From contig NZ_CP014517.1 in assembly GCF_001577265.1 (NCBI RefSeq), positions 1,107,001 to 1,171,000 of the forward strand: 64,000 nucleotides of DNA, given 5' to 3'. The stretch comes from Variovorax sp. PAMC 28711. Lineage in GTDB: Bacteria; Pseudomonadota; Gammaproteobacteria; Burkholderiales; Burkholderiaceae_C. The notes beneath the pieces were generated by a model that was not told the DNA's origin, did no database searches, and was given only the letters and a program-made list of their open reading frames with translations. The translations under genes were made by a program, and so were the position numbers. Shown piece after piece: positions 1 through 8,545 of the stretch. Position 1 is the first letter of the stretch, and the number at the start of each line of letters is the position of its first letter.

Positions 1-960
1 CGCGGCCGACCCGCCCGCCAGCAGCACGTAGTCGACACGGTTGTGCGGCGTGCTGGTGAAGAAAAACTGGAGCGCCCGGGCTATTTCCTGGGCAATGCTG
101 GCCACAAAGGGCTTCAGGACGCCGGAACCGTAGTCGTCGGGGAGATCGCCGCTGCGCTTTTTCGTTTCGGCCTCTTCCGCCGAGAAGCCGTACTGGCGCA
201 CGATCAGTTGCGTGAGTTGCGCGCCGCCAAAAGCCTGGTCGCGGTCGTACAGCACTTCCTGGTTGCGCAACACCTGCATGCTGGTGGTGAACGCGCCGAC
301 TTCGAAAAGTGCGACGACGGCATCGCGGCCCTGGTTGGGCAGTTGCTCGATCAAACGCGCGGTTGCGAGCCGGGACGCATACGACTCCACGTCCAGAATC
401 ACCGCTTTCAGACCGGCCGCTTCGGCCAGCCCCTGGCGGTCCTGGACTTTTTCCTTGCGCGAAGCGGCAATCAGCACCTCGACGTCGCCGGTGGAGTTGG
501 CGCTCTGGCCCATCACGCAGAAGTCGAGACTCACTTCGTCCAGCGAGAACGGAATGTATTGGTTGGCCTCGGACTCGACCTGAATTTCGAGTTCCTGCTC
601 GCTCATGCCGCCGGGAAGCACGATCTTCTTCGTGATCACCGCAGAAGGCGGAAGCGCGAGCGCGACATTTTTGGTGCGCGTGCCGCTTTTTCGGACGACA
701 CGACGGACTGCTTCAGCCACCTCATCGAACTTCTCGACGTTGCCATCGGTGATCCAGCCACGCTCCAGCGGTTCAATCGCGCAACGCTCCAGCACCAGCT
801 TGCCAGAGGCATCGCGGCCAAGTTCGACCAGCTTGACGCTGGAAGAACTGACGTCCAAACCGAGCAATGGCGCGGGTTGACGGCGAAAAAGCGATCCCAA
901 GGCGGTCAAGGTACTGTCCTGTCGTTTGTAACGATTGGAAATATTTGCGAGTGGTTGCAT
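1..960 (-). CDS. pilM: Type IV pilus inner-membrane platform protein PilM (partial, C-terminus outside window)
   Basis: PilM is an actin-like (FtsA/ASHA fold) cytoplasmic ATP-binding protein. It anchors the pilus alignment complex by binding the N-terminal tail of PilN. The translated reverse strand shows the family pattern: a short leader ending in LFRRQPAPLLGLDVSSSSVKL (approximately residues 23-43, phosphate-1 loop), an LPPSAVITKKI segment, EVESYA-type residues, and a final DYVLLAGGSA nucleotide-binding stretch at the window edge. The reading frame is open to base 1, so the last ~30-40 residues of a ~355-residue family member are missing. The start ATG is at 958-960. Divergence from mrcA is the usual arrangement for pilMNOPQ loci, so pilN-pilQ probably lie beyond base 1. 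A TTGACA-like hexamer lies on minus at 1018-1023, but no convincing -10 follows it. Confidence 0.93.
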   Translation of the reverse strand, partial: MQPLANISNRYKRQDSTLTALGSLFRRQPAPLLGLDVSSSSVKLVELGRDASGKLVLERCAIEPLERGWITDGNVEKFDEVAEAVRRVVRKSGTRTKNVALALPPSAVITKKIVLPGGMSEQELEIQVESEANQYIPFSLDEVSLDFCVMGQSANSTGDVEVLIAASRKEKVQDRQGLAEAAGLKAVILDVESYASRLATARLIEQLPNQGRDAVVALFEVGAFTTSMQVLRNQEVLYDRDQAFGGAQLTQLIVRQYGFSAEEAETKKRSGDLPDDYGSGVLKPFVASIAQEIARALQFFFTSTPHNRVDYVLLAGGSAA

Positions 961-1111
961 GCTAGCAGCAACAATCGTGACCGGCCAAGCGTCCAAACGC
1001 GGAGGCCCGGCAATCGTTGTCAAAAGGTCACGCCGCTTGCAACTTAGGTCACGAATTGACGGGAGCGGCCCTTTTGTAGCGTACCTGACCGGCCCCTGAA
1101 CGCCGACTTTT

Positions 1112-1117
1112 TATAAT
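1112..1117 (+). promoter_or_regulatory. -10 element for mrcA
   Basis: A consensus TATAAT hexamer sits 23 nt before the mrcA start codon, in the 180-nt gap shared with divergent pilM. No good -35 hexamer lies 16-18 nt upstream (the best nearby is CTGACC at 1085-1090). The expected start of transcription is therefore about 1124, giving a leader of under 20 nt. Confidence 0.5.
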
Positions 1118-1140
1118 GTGCGGAGACTCCCCACCGCTCC

Positions 1141-3549
1141 ATGCCCGAAAAAACAAGCCCTCCGGGCCCCCGCAAGCCGCCTCCCTCCACTCGACCCACA
1201 TGGCTCAAGTGGCTGATGAGAATCGTTTTCTGGAGCGCGGGCATCGTCGCCGCCGGCGTCGTGTCACTGATGTGCGTGGTCGCCGTCGCGCTCGCCGTGG
1301 CCTACCCCAACCTGCCGGACATTTCCGAGCTGTCGGACTATCGGCCCAAACTGCCGCTTCGCGTTTTCTCGGCCGAAGGCACATTGATCGGCGAGTTCGG
1401 CGAGGAGCGTCGCAACCTGACACCGATCTCCACGATCCCGAAAATCATGAAGGACGCTGTGCTGGCTGCAGAAGATGCGCGCTTCTATGAGCACGGTGGC
1501 GTCGATTACAAGGGCGTGGTGCGCGCAGGCCTCGCGAACGTCAACAAGATGAAGAGCCAGGGCGCCTCGACCATCACGATGCAGGTGGCCCGCAACGTCT
1601 ACCTGAGCTCCGAGAAAACGCTCACACGCAAGATCTACGAGATCCTGCTGACCTTTAAGCTGGAGCACTTGCTGAGCAAGGACCAGATCTTCGAGATCTA
1701 TCTCAACCAGATCTACCTGGGCAACCGCGCGTATGGATTCGCCGCGGCGTCGGAAGCTTATTTCGGCAAGCCGCTGCAGGAGATCACCATCGCCGAGGCT
1801 GCGATGCTGGCCGCGCTTCCGAAGGCGCCGGGCGCCAACAACCCGGTTAACAACCCAACGCGTGCGCGCGCTCGCCAGGTCTATGTGATCGGCCGCATGC
1901 AGGAAGCCGGTTTCATCACCGCCGAGCAGGCCGCCGATGCGAAGAAGGAAGAATTCAAGCTGCGCGACGCCTCCGACACGACGCGCCTCCACGCGGAATA
2001 CGTCGCCGAGACGGTACGCCAGCTGATGTATGCACAGTACGGCGACAGCACTTACACGCGGGGCCTGAAGGTCTACACGACGCTGGTTGCAGCCGACCAG
2101 GCGGCGGCGTACAAGGCGCTGCGCAAGGGCATCATGGATTACGAGCGCCGCCAGATCTACCGCGGCCCCGAGAAATTCGTCGATCTGCCCTCGGACGCCA
2201 AGGAACTCGACGAAGCCATTGACGACGCGCTGTCCGACCATCCCGACAACGGCGACGTGATCGCGGCAGTGGTGCTCAAGGCAACGGCCAAGCAGATCGA
2301 CGCGATTCGCGGCAACGGCGAAACGGTGCAGATCACCGGCGAAGGCCTGAAGCCCGCGCAATCTGGTTTGTCCGACAAGGCGCCGCCCAACATCCGCATT
2401 CGCCGCGGTGCGGTGATCCGCGCCATGAAAACACCGAAGAACACCTGGGAAATCACCCAGCTGCCCGAAGTGGAAGGCGCCTTCGTGGCACTCGATCCGC
2501 GGGACGGCGCCATCAAGGCGATGGTCGGTGGCTTCGACTTCGGCAAGAACAAGTTCAACCACGTGACTCAGGCATGGCGGCAGCCTGGCTCCAGCTTCAA
2601 GCCTTTCATTTATTCGGCCGCGCTTGAAAAAGGCTTCTCGCCAGCCACCGTGATCAACGACGCGCCGCTGTTTTTCGACGCGGGCACGACCGGCGGCCAG
2701 CCGTGGGAGCCCAAGAACTACGACGGTGGTTTCGAAGGCCCCATGTCGATGCGCACCGCGCTGATGAAATCGAAGAACCTGGTGTCCATCCGCATCCTGC
2801 AATCGATCGGAACGCACTACGCGCAGGACTGGATCACCAACTTCGGCTTCGAGCGTGAGAAGCACCCGGCTTACCTGCCGATGGCGTTGGGCGCAGGTTC
2901 GGTCACGCCCATGCAGATGGCGACCGCCTATTCGGTCTTTGCCAACGGTGGCTACCGCGTCAATCCGTACCTGGTCACGAAGATCACCGATCACCGCGAC
3001 CGGGTGCTGGTCGACAAGCAGCCGCCGCTCCTGAACGAAACCATGCGGGCGATCCCGCAGCGCAATGCTTTCATCATGGACACGCTGCTGCAGTCTGTGG
3101 CGCGCGGCGGCACGGCCGCCAAGGCACAGGCGATGCTCAAGCGTCCCGACATCTACGGCAAGACCGGCACCACCAACGATTCGCTCGACGCCTGGTTCGC
3201 CGGCTTCCAGCCGACGATGGCAGCCATCGCCTGGATGGGCTACGACACACCGCGCAAGCTGGGCGATCGCGAAACCGGCGGCGGACTCAGCCTGCCGATC
3301 TGGATCAGCTACATGGACACTGCGCTCAAGGGCGTGCCGGTGACCGACCTTTCCAGCTCGCCACCTTCCGGCATCGTCAATGTCGGCGGCGAGTGGTACT
3401 TCGACGACTATGCGCCGGGCCGCAGCGTCGCGAGCCTGGGGCTCGACACCGCGCCGGCCGTGCCGGTGGAAGCACTGACCGGCGTGCCGGTGGCGCCGAC
3501 ACCGCCGCCCGAGGAGCGCAACCGCATCCTCGATCTGTTCCGAAACTAG
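1141..3549 (+). CDS. mrcA: Penicillin-binding protein 1A (bifunctional transglycosylase/transpeptidase)
   Basis: This class A PBP polymerises lipid II into glycan strands and cross-links stem peptides in the periplasm. It is 802 aa, normal for PBP1A. A single N-terminal membrane anchor spans about residues 22-52. The GT51 domain follows, with its EDxRFYxHxG motif and catalytic Glu at 111, then the GASTITMQ motif near residue 140. An OB-like insert lies in the middle. The transpeptidase domain carries SxxK (Ser484-Lys487), SKN (544-546) and KTGT (674-677), so both activities look intact. It starts at the first ATG after the TATAAT element. It is convergent with cyaY, 10 nt away. The gene could equally be called ponA. 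Confidence 0.96.
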   Translation: MPEKTSPPGPRKPPPSTRPTWLKWLMRIVFWSAGIVAAGVVSLMCVVAVALAVAYPNLPDISELSDYRPKLPLRVFSAEGTLIGEFGEERRNLTPISTIPKIMKDAVLAAEDARFYEHGGVDYKGVVRAGLANVNKMKSQGASTITMQVARNVYLSSEKTLTRKIYEILLTFKLEHLLSKDQIFEIYLNQIYLGNRAYGFAAASEAYFGKPLQEITIAEAAMLAALPKAPGANNPVNNPTRARARQVYVIGRMQEAGFITAEQAADAKKEEFKLRDASDTTRLHAEYVAETVRQLMYAQYGDSTYTRGLKVYTTLVAADQAAAYKALRKGIMDYERRQIYRGPEKFVDLPSDAKELDEAIDDALSDHPDNGDVIAAVVLKATAKQIDAIRGNGETVQITGEGLKPAQSGLSDKAPPNIRIRRGAVIRAMKTPKNTWEITQLPEVEGAFVALDPRDGAIKAMVGGFDFGKNKFNHVTQAWRQPGSSFKPFIYSAALEKGFSPATVINDAPLFFDAGTTGGQPWEPKNYDGGFEGPMSMRTALMKSKNLVSIRILQSIGTHYAQDWITNFGFEREKHPAYLPMALGAGSVTPMQMATAYSVFANGGYRVNPYLVTKITDHRDRVLVDKQPPLLNETMRAIPQRNAFIMDTLLQSVARGGTAAKAQAMLKRPDIYGKTGTTNDSLDAWFAGFQPTMAAIAWMGYDTPRKLGDRETGGGLSLPIWISYMDTALKGVPVTDLSSSPPSGIVNVGGEWYFDDYAPGRSVASLGLDTAPAVPVEALTGVPVAPTPPPEERNRILDLFRN

Positions 3550-3559
3550 GCCGGAACGC

Positions 3560-3892
3560 TCAGGCCGCCGCGAACACCAGCGGCTGCCCGGCCTGGGCGC
3601 TCGCCTCGCGCGAGAGATTGCCGAAGAATTCCTCGCGCGTCTTGGTGTCGATCCACGAAGCGCCGTCGTGGCGGTAGTGGTAGCCGCCAGAGCGCGCCGC
3701 CAGCCAGATCTCCTGGAGCGGTGGCTGCAGGTTCACGATCAACTGGCTCTGGTTCGGAAACGTGATGGTGATCATTCCGCCGACGCGCTGGTTGTCGATG
3801 TCCGCATCGGTCGCATCGTTGATGCGATCGCAGGCTTGCTCGATGGCGGCAAGCGCTGCTTCTGCGCGGTTCATGTACTCGGGGTCGGTCAT
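3560..3892 (-). CDS. cyaY: Iron donor protein CyaY (bacterial frataxin)
   Basis: CyaY is a small acidic frataxin-fold protein that binds iron and modulates IscS-driven iron-sulfur cluster assembly. The product is 110 aa, the normal size. It shows an acidic N-terminal helix (residues rich in Glu/Asp around 5-30), the strand motif [17 protein letters not shown] and the conserved [14 protein letters not shown] stretch of the frataxin beta sheet. An in-frame ATG ten codons upstream (3922) would run into the divergent lptM gene; the [11 protein letters not shown] start is preferred because it matches the family length. A TAGAAT hexamer on minus at 3923-3928 could be its -10. No Shine-Dalgarno sequence is obvious. 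Confidence 0.95.
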   Translation of the reverse strand: MTDPEYMNRAEAALAAIEQACDRINDATDADIDNQRVGGMITITFPNQSQLIVNLQPPLQEIWLAARSGGYHYRHDGASWIDTKTREEFFGNLSREASAQAGQPLVFAAA

Positions 3893-3898
3893 TACAAT
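3870..3898 (+). promoter_or_regulatory. Candidate promoter for lptM inside the cyaY start region
   Basis: TTCATG (3870-3875) and TACAAT (3893-3898) are separated by 17 nt. The predicted transcription start lies at or next to the lptM ATG at 3905, so the lptM mRNA may be leaderless. The -35 is a poor match; the -10 is good. Confidence 0.4.
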
Positions 3899-3904
3899 TT
3901 CGCC

Positions 3905-4150
3905 ATGTTGAATGTTCCCCAAATTCTAGTGAGCGCCCGCCGCCACGCTGCGCTCGTGGTCTGCCTCTTCGCTGGCGCCGCCGTGCTCTCGGGTTGCGGC
4001 CAGCGCGGAGCGCTCTACCTGCCCAAGGATGCCGCTGCGGCCAGCCGCGCAACGTTGCCCGAGCTGATGACGCCTCGCATGCCGGGTGCATCGGACAACG
4101 CGGCACCTGCGCCCGCCGCTGCTGCCAGCGCGCCGGGAGTGGCCCGGTGA
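3905..4150 (+). CDS. lptM: LPS-assembly-associated lipoprotein LptM (YifL-like)
   Basis: A small (81 aa) lipoprotein of the YifL/LptM family, which helps the outer-membrane LptDE translocon mature. Residues 12-30 form a hydrophobic signal sequence ending in the lipobox LSGC, with Cys31 as the lipidation site. The next residues GQRGALYLP match the family signature (GC-x-x-x-G-x-L-Y-x-P). The tail is a low-complexity Ala/Pro linker. The start is 12 nt from the divergent cyaY start and there is no Shine-Dalgarno sequence. The stop overlaps the lysA start (GTGA), the usual lptM-lysA pairing in proteobacteria. Confidence 0.88.
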   Translation: MLNVPQILVSARRHAALVVCLFAGAAVLSGCGQRGALYLPKDAAAASRATLPELMTPRMPGASDNAAPAPAAAASAPGVAR

Positions 4151-5430
4151 ACGACCCGCTCACTCGACTTCCCGGACAACCCCACATCGCACGGCGCGAC
4201 GGCGTGCTGTGCGTCGAAAACGTGGCGCTCGACGCACTCGCGCGAGCGCACGGAACGCCGCTTTTCGTTTATTCGAAGCAGTGGATGCTCGATGCGCTCG
4301 CCGCCTATCAGCGGGGCTTCGAAGGCCGGAATGCACTGATCTGCTACGCCATGAAGGCGAATTCCTCGCTCGGCGTGCTGCGTGTTTTCGCAGAAGCCGG
4401 CTGCGGCTTCGACATCGTGTCGGGCGGCGAACTCGGCCGGGTGCTGGCGGTCGGTGCCGACCCCGCGAAGGTCATTTTTTCTGGCGTCGGCAAGACCCGC
4501 GCAGAGATGAAGCAGGCACTGGCCGCCGGCATCGGCTGCTTCAACGTCGAGAGCGAAGCCGAGCTCGAGGTGCTCAACGAGGTGGCGCTTGCTGCCGGGC
4601 AGCGCGCCCGCATCAGCATCCGGATCAATCCCAACGTCGATCCGAAGACGCATCCCTACATCTCGACCGGGCTCAAGGGCAACAAGTTCGGCGTGGCGCA
4701 CGACCGCACCGTTGCGGCCTACCAGCATGCGGCGCGGTTGCCGGGCCTCGACGTGGTGGGCATCGACTGCCACATCGGCTCGCAGATCACCGAGGCGAGC
4801 CCGTATCTCGATGCGATGGACAAGATCCTCGACCTGGTCGAAGCGATCGAAGCGACCGGCATTCGCCTGCATCACATCGATTTCGGCGGCGGCCTGGGCA
4901 TCGACTACAACGGCGACACACCACCGGCCGCCGATGCCCTGTGGAAGCAGTTGCTGGCGCGCATCGACGCGCGCGGCTTCGGCGATCGCCAGCTGATGAT
5001 CGAACCCGGTCGTTCACTGGTCGGCAATGCCGGCGTCTGCGTGAGCGAAGTGCTCTACACGAAGCCTGGCGACGACAAGAATTTCTGCATCATCGATGCT
5101 GCCATGAACGACCTGCCGCGCCCTGCGATGTACCAGGCCTTCCAGCAAATCGTGCCGCTGCAACCGCGCATGGGCACCGCCGCGTTGTATGACGTGGTCG
5201 GGCCGATCTGCGAGAGCGGCGACTGGATCGGCCGCGACCGCGCGCTCGATGTGCAGGCCGGCGACCTGGTGGCCGTGCTCTCCGCCGGCGCCTATTGCAT
5301 GAGCATGGCCAGCAACTACAACACGCGGGGCCGCGCGGCGGAAGTGCTTGTGAACGGCGGACAGGCCACGCTGATTCGTCGCCGCGAAACGCTCGACGAC
5401 CAGCTGCGCAGCGAGCAATTGGCCGGCTGA
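4147..5430 (+). CDS. lysA: Diaminopimelate decarboxylase
   Basis: A PLP-dependent fold-III decarboxylase converting meso-diaminopimelate to lysine, the last step of lysine biosynthesis. It is 427 aa from a GTG start that overlaps the lptM stop (GTGA). The PLP lysine is Lys70 in the YAMKAN motif. Other landmarks are HIGSQI (substrate/PLP His), the phosphate-binding GGGLG loop, EPGRSLVGNAG and the cross-subunit CESGD motif near the C-terminus. An upstream in-frame extension exists but overlaps lptM entirely, so the GTG is preferred. Translational coupling with lptM is likely. Confidence 0.97.
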   Translation: MNDPLTRLPGQPHIARRDGVLCVENVALDALARAHGTPLFVYSKQWMLDALAAYQRGFEGRNALICYAMKANSSLGVLRVFAEAGCGFDIVSGGELGRVLAVGADPAKVIFSGVGKTRAEMKQALAAGIGCFNVESEAELEVLNEVALAAGQRARISIRINPNVDPKTHPYISTGLKGNKFGVAHDRTVAAYQHAARLPGLDVVGIDCHIGSQITEASPYLDAMDKILDLVEAIEATGIRLHHIDFGGGLGIDYNGDTPPAADALWKQLLARIDARGFGDRQLMIEPGRSLVGNAGVCVSEVLYTKPGDDKNFCIIDAAMNDLPRPAMYQAFQQIVPLQPRMGTAALYDVVGPICESGDWIGRDRALDVQAGDLVAVLSAGAYCMSMASNYNTRGRAAEVLVNGGQATLIRRRETLDDQLRSEQLAG

Positions 5431-5451
5431 GCGGCTAGGCCGACCGGCGTG

Positions 5452-6099
5452 CTATGGCTTGGACAATTGCCCGCGCCCGACCGGCGCGCGCTGAAGCTTC
5501 TTCTTCTTGTCGAAGAAATTCCACACGCGCCAGCCCAGCAGCACGGCAACGATCGCGGCGTAGACGTACACCTCGGCAAAATTGTTCTTGCCCGCACGCA
5601 TCCAGAAGAAGTGCAGGAGGCCGAGGCCCGCGATCACGTACACCAGCTTGTGCAGCATCTGCCAACGCCTGGCGCCCATCGCCTTGATCGCGCGATTGAA
5701 CGAGGTGGCGGCGAGCGGCGTCAGCAACACGAACGCGAGAAAGCCCACCAGGATGAAAGGCCGCTTGGCGATATCGGTCGCGATGTCGCCGATCACGAAG
5801 CCCATGTCGAACCAGCTGTAACTCAGCAGGTGCACGACGACATAGAAGTAGACGAACAGTCCCAGCATCCGGCGCAGCCGCGCGAGCGCGTTCCACTTCG
5901 TGATGACGCGCACCGGCGTCACGGCCAGCACGATGCAGATGAAGCGCAGCGTCCACTCGCCGGTGGCCCGGATCAAAAACTCGGCCGGGTTCGCACCCAG
6001 CCCGTCGGTGAAGGCGCCATAGCCCAACCGAATGAAGGGCAGCAGGCACAACAGGAAGATCAGCGGCTTCGCAGCCTTGTGCATCAGCAGCTTGTTCAT
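5452..6099 (-). CDS. msrQ: MsrQ, heme-binding membrane subunit of the periplasmic methionine sulfoxide reductase
   Basis: A multi-pass b-type cytochrome (ferric-reductase-like transmembrane family) that passes electrons from the quinone pool or flavin reductase to MsrP. The product is 215 aa with about six hydrophobic segments, beginning KPLIFLLCLLPFIRLGYGAF. Conserved features include TGEW near residue 47, histidines in the VVHLLSYSWFD and MLHKLVYVIAGLGLLHFFW helices (heme ligands), and a basic cytoplasmic tail. It lies 13 nt after msrP on the same strand, the standard msrPQ operon. Confidence 0.95.
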   Translation of the reverse strand: MNKLLMHKAAKPLIFLLCLLPFIRLGYGAFTDGLGANPAEFLIRATGEWTLRFICIVLAVTPVRVITKWNALARLRRMLGLFVYFYVVVHLLSYSWFDMGFVIGDIATDIAKRPFILVGFLAFVLLTPLAATSFNRAIKAMGARRWQMLHKLVYVIAGLGLLHFFWMRAGKNNFAEVYVYAAIVAVLLGWRVWNFFDKKKKLQRAPVGRGQLSKP

Positions 6100-6112
6100 G
6101 CGCCGCGCTTGT

Positions 6113-7111
6113 TCAGAAGAACTTTTTCAAGTCCATGCCCGCATAAAGCTGGCCGACCTGTGCTTCGTAGCCGTTGAAGATCTCGGTCTTGCGGCGCTTG
6201 GCGAACAGGCCGCCCCCATCGCCGATGCGGCGTTCGGTCGCCTGGCTCCAGCGCGGATGGTCGACGTTCGGATTGACGTTCGAGAAGAAACCATATTCGT
6301 TCGCGGCCGACTTGTTCCAGGCGGTGCTCGGCTCCTTCTCGACGAAACGGATCTTGACGATCGACTTGGCCGACTTGAAGCCGTACTTCCACGGCACCAC
6401 GAGGCGCACCGGCGCGCCGTTCTGGTTGGGCAGCACCTCGCCGTACATGCCGAAGGTGAGCATCGTCAGCGGATGCATCGCCTCGTCCATGCGCAGGCCT
6501 TCGGCGTACGGCCAATCGAGCACACGCGAGCCGACGAAGGGCATGGTTTTCGGGTCGGCCAGGGTGACGAACTCGACATATTTCGCGTTGCCCTGGGGCT
6601 CGACCTTCTTGATGAGCTCGGCAAGTGAGTAGCCCACCCACGGGATCACCATCGACCAACCTTCAACGCATCGCAGGCGGTAGATGCGCTCTTCCTGCGC
6701 GCTCAACTTGAGGAGGTCTTCGATGCCGTACTTGCCCGGCTTCTTGACCAGGCCTTCGACTTCGACCGTCCATGGCCGGGTCTTGAGCGTGCCTGCGTTC
6801 TTCGCAGGATCGGCCTTGTCGGTGCCGAACTCATAGAAGTTGTTGTACGTGCTGGCGTCTTTGTAGTCGGTCAGCTTGTCCATGCTCATGGCGCCTGCCA
6901 CCGTGGACTTCGCGCCAGGCAGCTTGGCCAGCTTCCCGGGCCCTGCCGTCTGCGCCAGGGCTTCCCGACCCGCCCAGGTGGCCAGCGCGGCACCAGCCGC
7001 CCCGCCCGCCATCAGCTTGAGCAGACCGCGCCGCTCCTCGTACACGCTGCGTGGCGTGACCTCGCTCGAAAGCGGGTGATTGAAACCATCGTTACCGGAA
7101 TGCCTGCGCAT
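6113..7111 (-). CDS. msrP: MsrP, periplasmic molybdoprotein methionine sulfoxide reductase
   Basis: The catalytic subunit repairs oxidised methionines in envelope proteins using a mono-molybdopterin cofactor of the sulfite-oxidase family. It is 332 aa. A Tat signal is visible: twin arginines at 27-28 in EERRGLLKL, then a hydrophobic Ala/Gly stretch. The Mo-coordinating cysteine is Cys148 in the YRLRCVEGW motif. [19 protein letters not shown] is the conserved cofactor/core segment. The start has an AAAGG ribosome site a few bases upstream. msrP leads the operon with msrQ and follows ccsB after 117 nt, in which I see no clear promoter or terminator. Confidence 0.96.
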   Translation of the reverse strand: MRRHSGNDGFNHPLSSEVTPRSVYEERRGLLKLMAGGAAGAALATWAGREALAQTAGPGKLAKLPGAKSTVAGAMSMDKLTDYKDASTYNNFYEFGTDKADPAKNAGTLKTRPWTVEVEGLVKKPGKYGIEDLLKLSAQEERIYRLRCVEGWSMVIPWVGYSLAELIKKVEPQGNAKYVEFVTLADPKTMPFVGSRVLDWPYAEGLRMDEAMHPLTMLTFGMYGEVLPNQNGAPVRLVVPWKYGFKSAKSIVKIRFVEKEPSTAWNKSAANEYGFFSNVNPNVDHPRWSQATERRIGDGGGLFAKRRKTEIFNGYEAQVGQLYAGMDLKKFF

Positions 7112-7228
7112 GGGTCGCCTTTCACTGAAGTCGTTGTTGCCAAGGGTAGTTCGTTGCGTCCCCTGAATTGGTTACGCGCAATTCGCGTGCACGGTTTCAA
7201 TCCAGCCTGATCCAGCGACAGCGGGCGC

Positions 7229-8545
7229 CTACAAGGTGCCGTAGCTGTGCAGGCCGCTCAGGAACATGTTGACCCCGAGGAACGCGAAGGTCGTGACGGC
7301 CAGACCGCCGAGCGCCCACCAGGCGGCCACGGTGCCGCGCAGGCCCTTGACGAGCCGCATGTGCAGCCAGGCCGCGTAGTTGAGCCAGACAATCAGCGCC
7401 CAGGTTTCCTTCGGGTCCCAGCTCCAGTAGCCGCCCCACGCATCGGCTGCCCACAGGGCGCCGAGCACCGTCGCGATCGTGAAGAAGGCGAAACCGACGG
7501 TGATCGACTTGTACATGACGTCGTCGAGCACCTCGTTGGCCGGCAGGCGCGCCGCGATGCGCTTGCGCCCAAGCAGGATGCCGGCCGCGATGAGCGCCGA
7601 AATGCCGGCGTAAATCACCCAGTAGCTGCCGCCCGCTTCCTGGACCCGCTGGCGGAACGCCACCGGCACGAAGCACAGCGCCACACCCAGCAACCAGATC
7701 GGCGTGAGCTTGAACCAGCGTTTTTCCTCGGCCTGCTCCTTCACGAGATAGGCGAACGCCACCATCGCGGCCAGGGAAAAGGTGCCATAGCCGATGAAGT
7801 TGGCCGGCACATGCAGCTTCATCCACCAGCTCTGCAGTGCGGGCACGAGTGGCTGGATTTCGTGGGCATCGCGCACCAGCGTGTACCAGAGCAGGAAGCC
7901 GACCGCGGCGCTGACAACCAGCATCACGAAAGCGCCGAGCGCGCGCGTGCCGTAGCGTGATTCGAAGTACAGGTAGAACGCCGTCGTCAACCAGCAGAAC
8001 AAGACGAAGACTTCGTAGAGGTTGCTGACAGGAATGTGGCCGATGTCCGGCCCGAGCAGATGGCTCTCGTACCAGCGCACCATGGTCCCGATGAGCGCCA
8101 TCGTGATGGCCACCCACGCAAGGCGCGAGGCGATGAGCTCCATCGCATCGCCCTGCTTGCCGCCGAAGAGCCCGAGCCAGTAGAAGATCGTGCTCATGAA
8201 GATCAGCACGCTCATCCAGAGGATGGCCGACTGGCTCGACAGGAAGTACTTGAGCTGAAAGACGGTTTCTGCGCGGCCGAGATCGCCCTGATACGACACG
8301 ATGGCCAGCACCGACGCGGCCGCCACCACGAGTGCCAGCACCTGCAGCGGGCGCCAGAACCAGCCGAGCGAAATCGCCGCGAGCATCGTGGCCGCGAGGA
8401 TGGGCTTCTCGTAGTAGTCCATCGAGCCCGCATAGCGCGAGAACGCGAAGGCACCGCCGGCCAGAACCAGCGCGGCGAACACCCAGTCGAAGGTGTTGCG
8501 GCGCGAGAGCCAGCTGTCGTTGAGCGTGAGGGTGGTGGTCGTCAT
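7229..8545 (-). CDS. ccsB: Cytochrome c biogenesis protein CcsB/ResC (system II heme handling)
   Basis: An integral membrane protein of system II cytochrome c maturation. With ResB it moves heme to the periplasm and ligates it to apocytochromes. The product is 438 aa with many hydrophobic helices. The tryptophan-rich WWD signature lies near the C-terminus (WGGYWSWDPKETWALIVWL), with conserved histidines in flanking helices. The start overlaps the resB stop by 4 nt (ATGA), so the two are translationally coupled. The adjacent cytochrome c4 gene is a likely substrate. Confidence 0.95.
   Translation of the reverse strand: MTTTTLTLNDSWLSRRNTFDWVFAALVLAGGAFAFSRYAGSMDYYEKPILAATMLAAISLGWFWRPLQVLALVVAAASVLAIVSYQGDLGRAETVFQLKYFLSSQSAILWMSVLIFMSTIFYWLGLFGGKQGDAMELIASRLAWVAITMALIGTMVRWYESHLLGPDIGHIPVSNLYEVFVLFCWLTTAFYLYFESRYGTRALGAFVMLVVSAAVGFLLWYTLVRDAHEIQPLVPALQSWWMKLHVPANFIGYGTFSLAAMVAFAYLVKEQAEEKRWFKLTPIWLLGVALCFVPVAFRQRVQEAGGSYWVIYAGISALIAAGILLGRKRIAARLPANEVLDDVMYKSITVGFAFFTIATVLGALWAADAWGGYWSWDPKETWALIVWLNYAAWLHMRLVKGLRGTVAAWWALGGLAVTTFAFLGVNMFLSGLHSYGTL

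Noticed and set aside
43..1047. A 334-codon open frame on plus at the left edge
   Set aside because: Antisense to pilM, whose reverse-strand translation shows the family motifs clearly.
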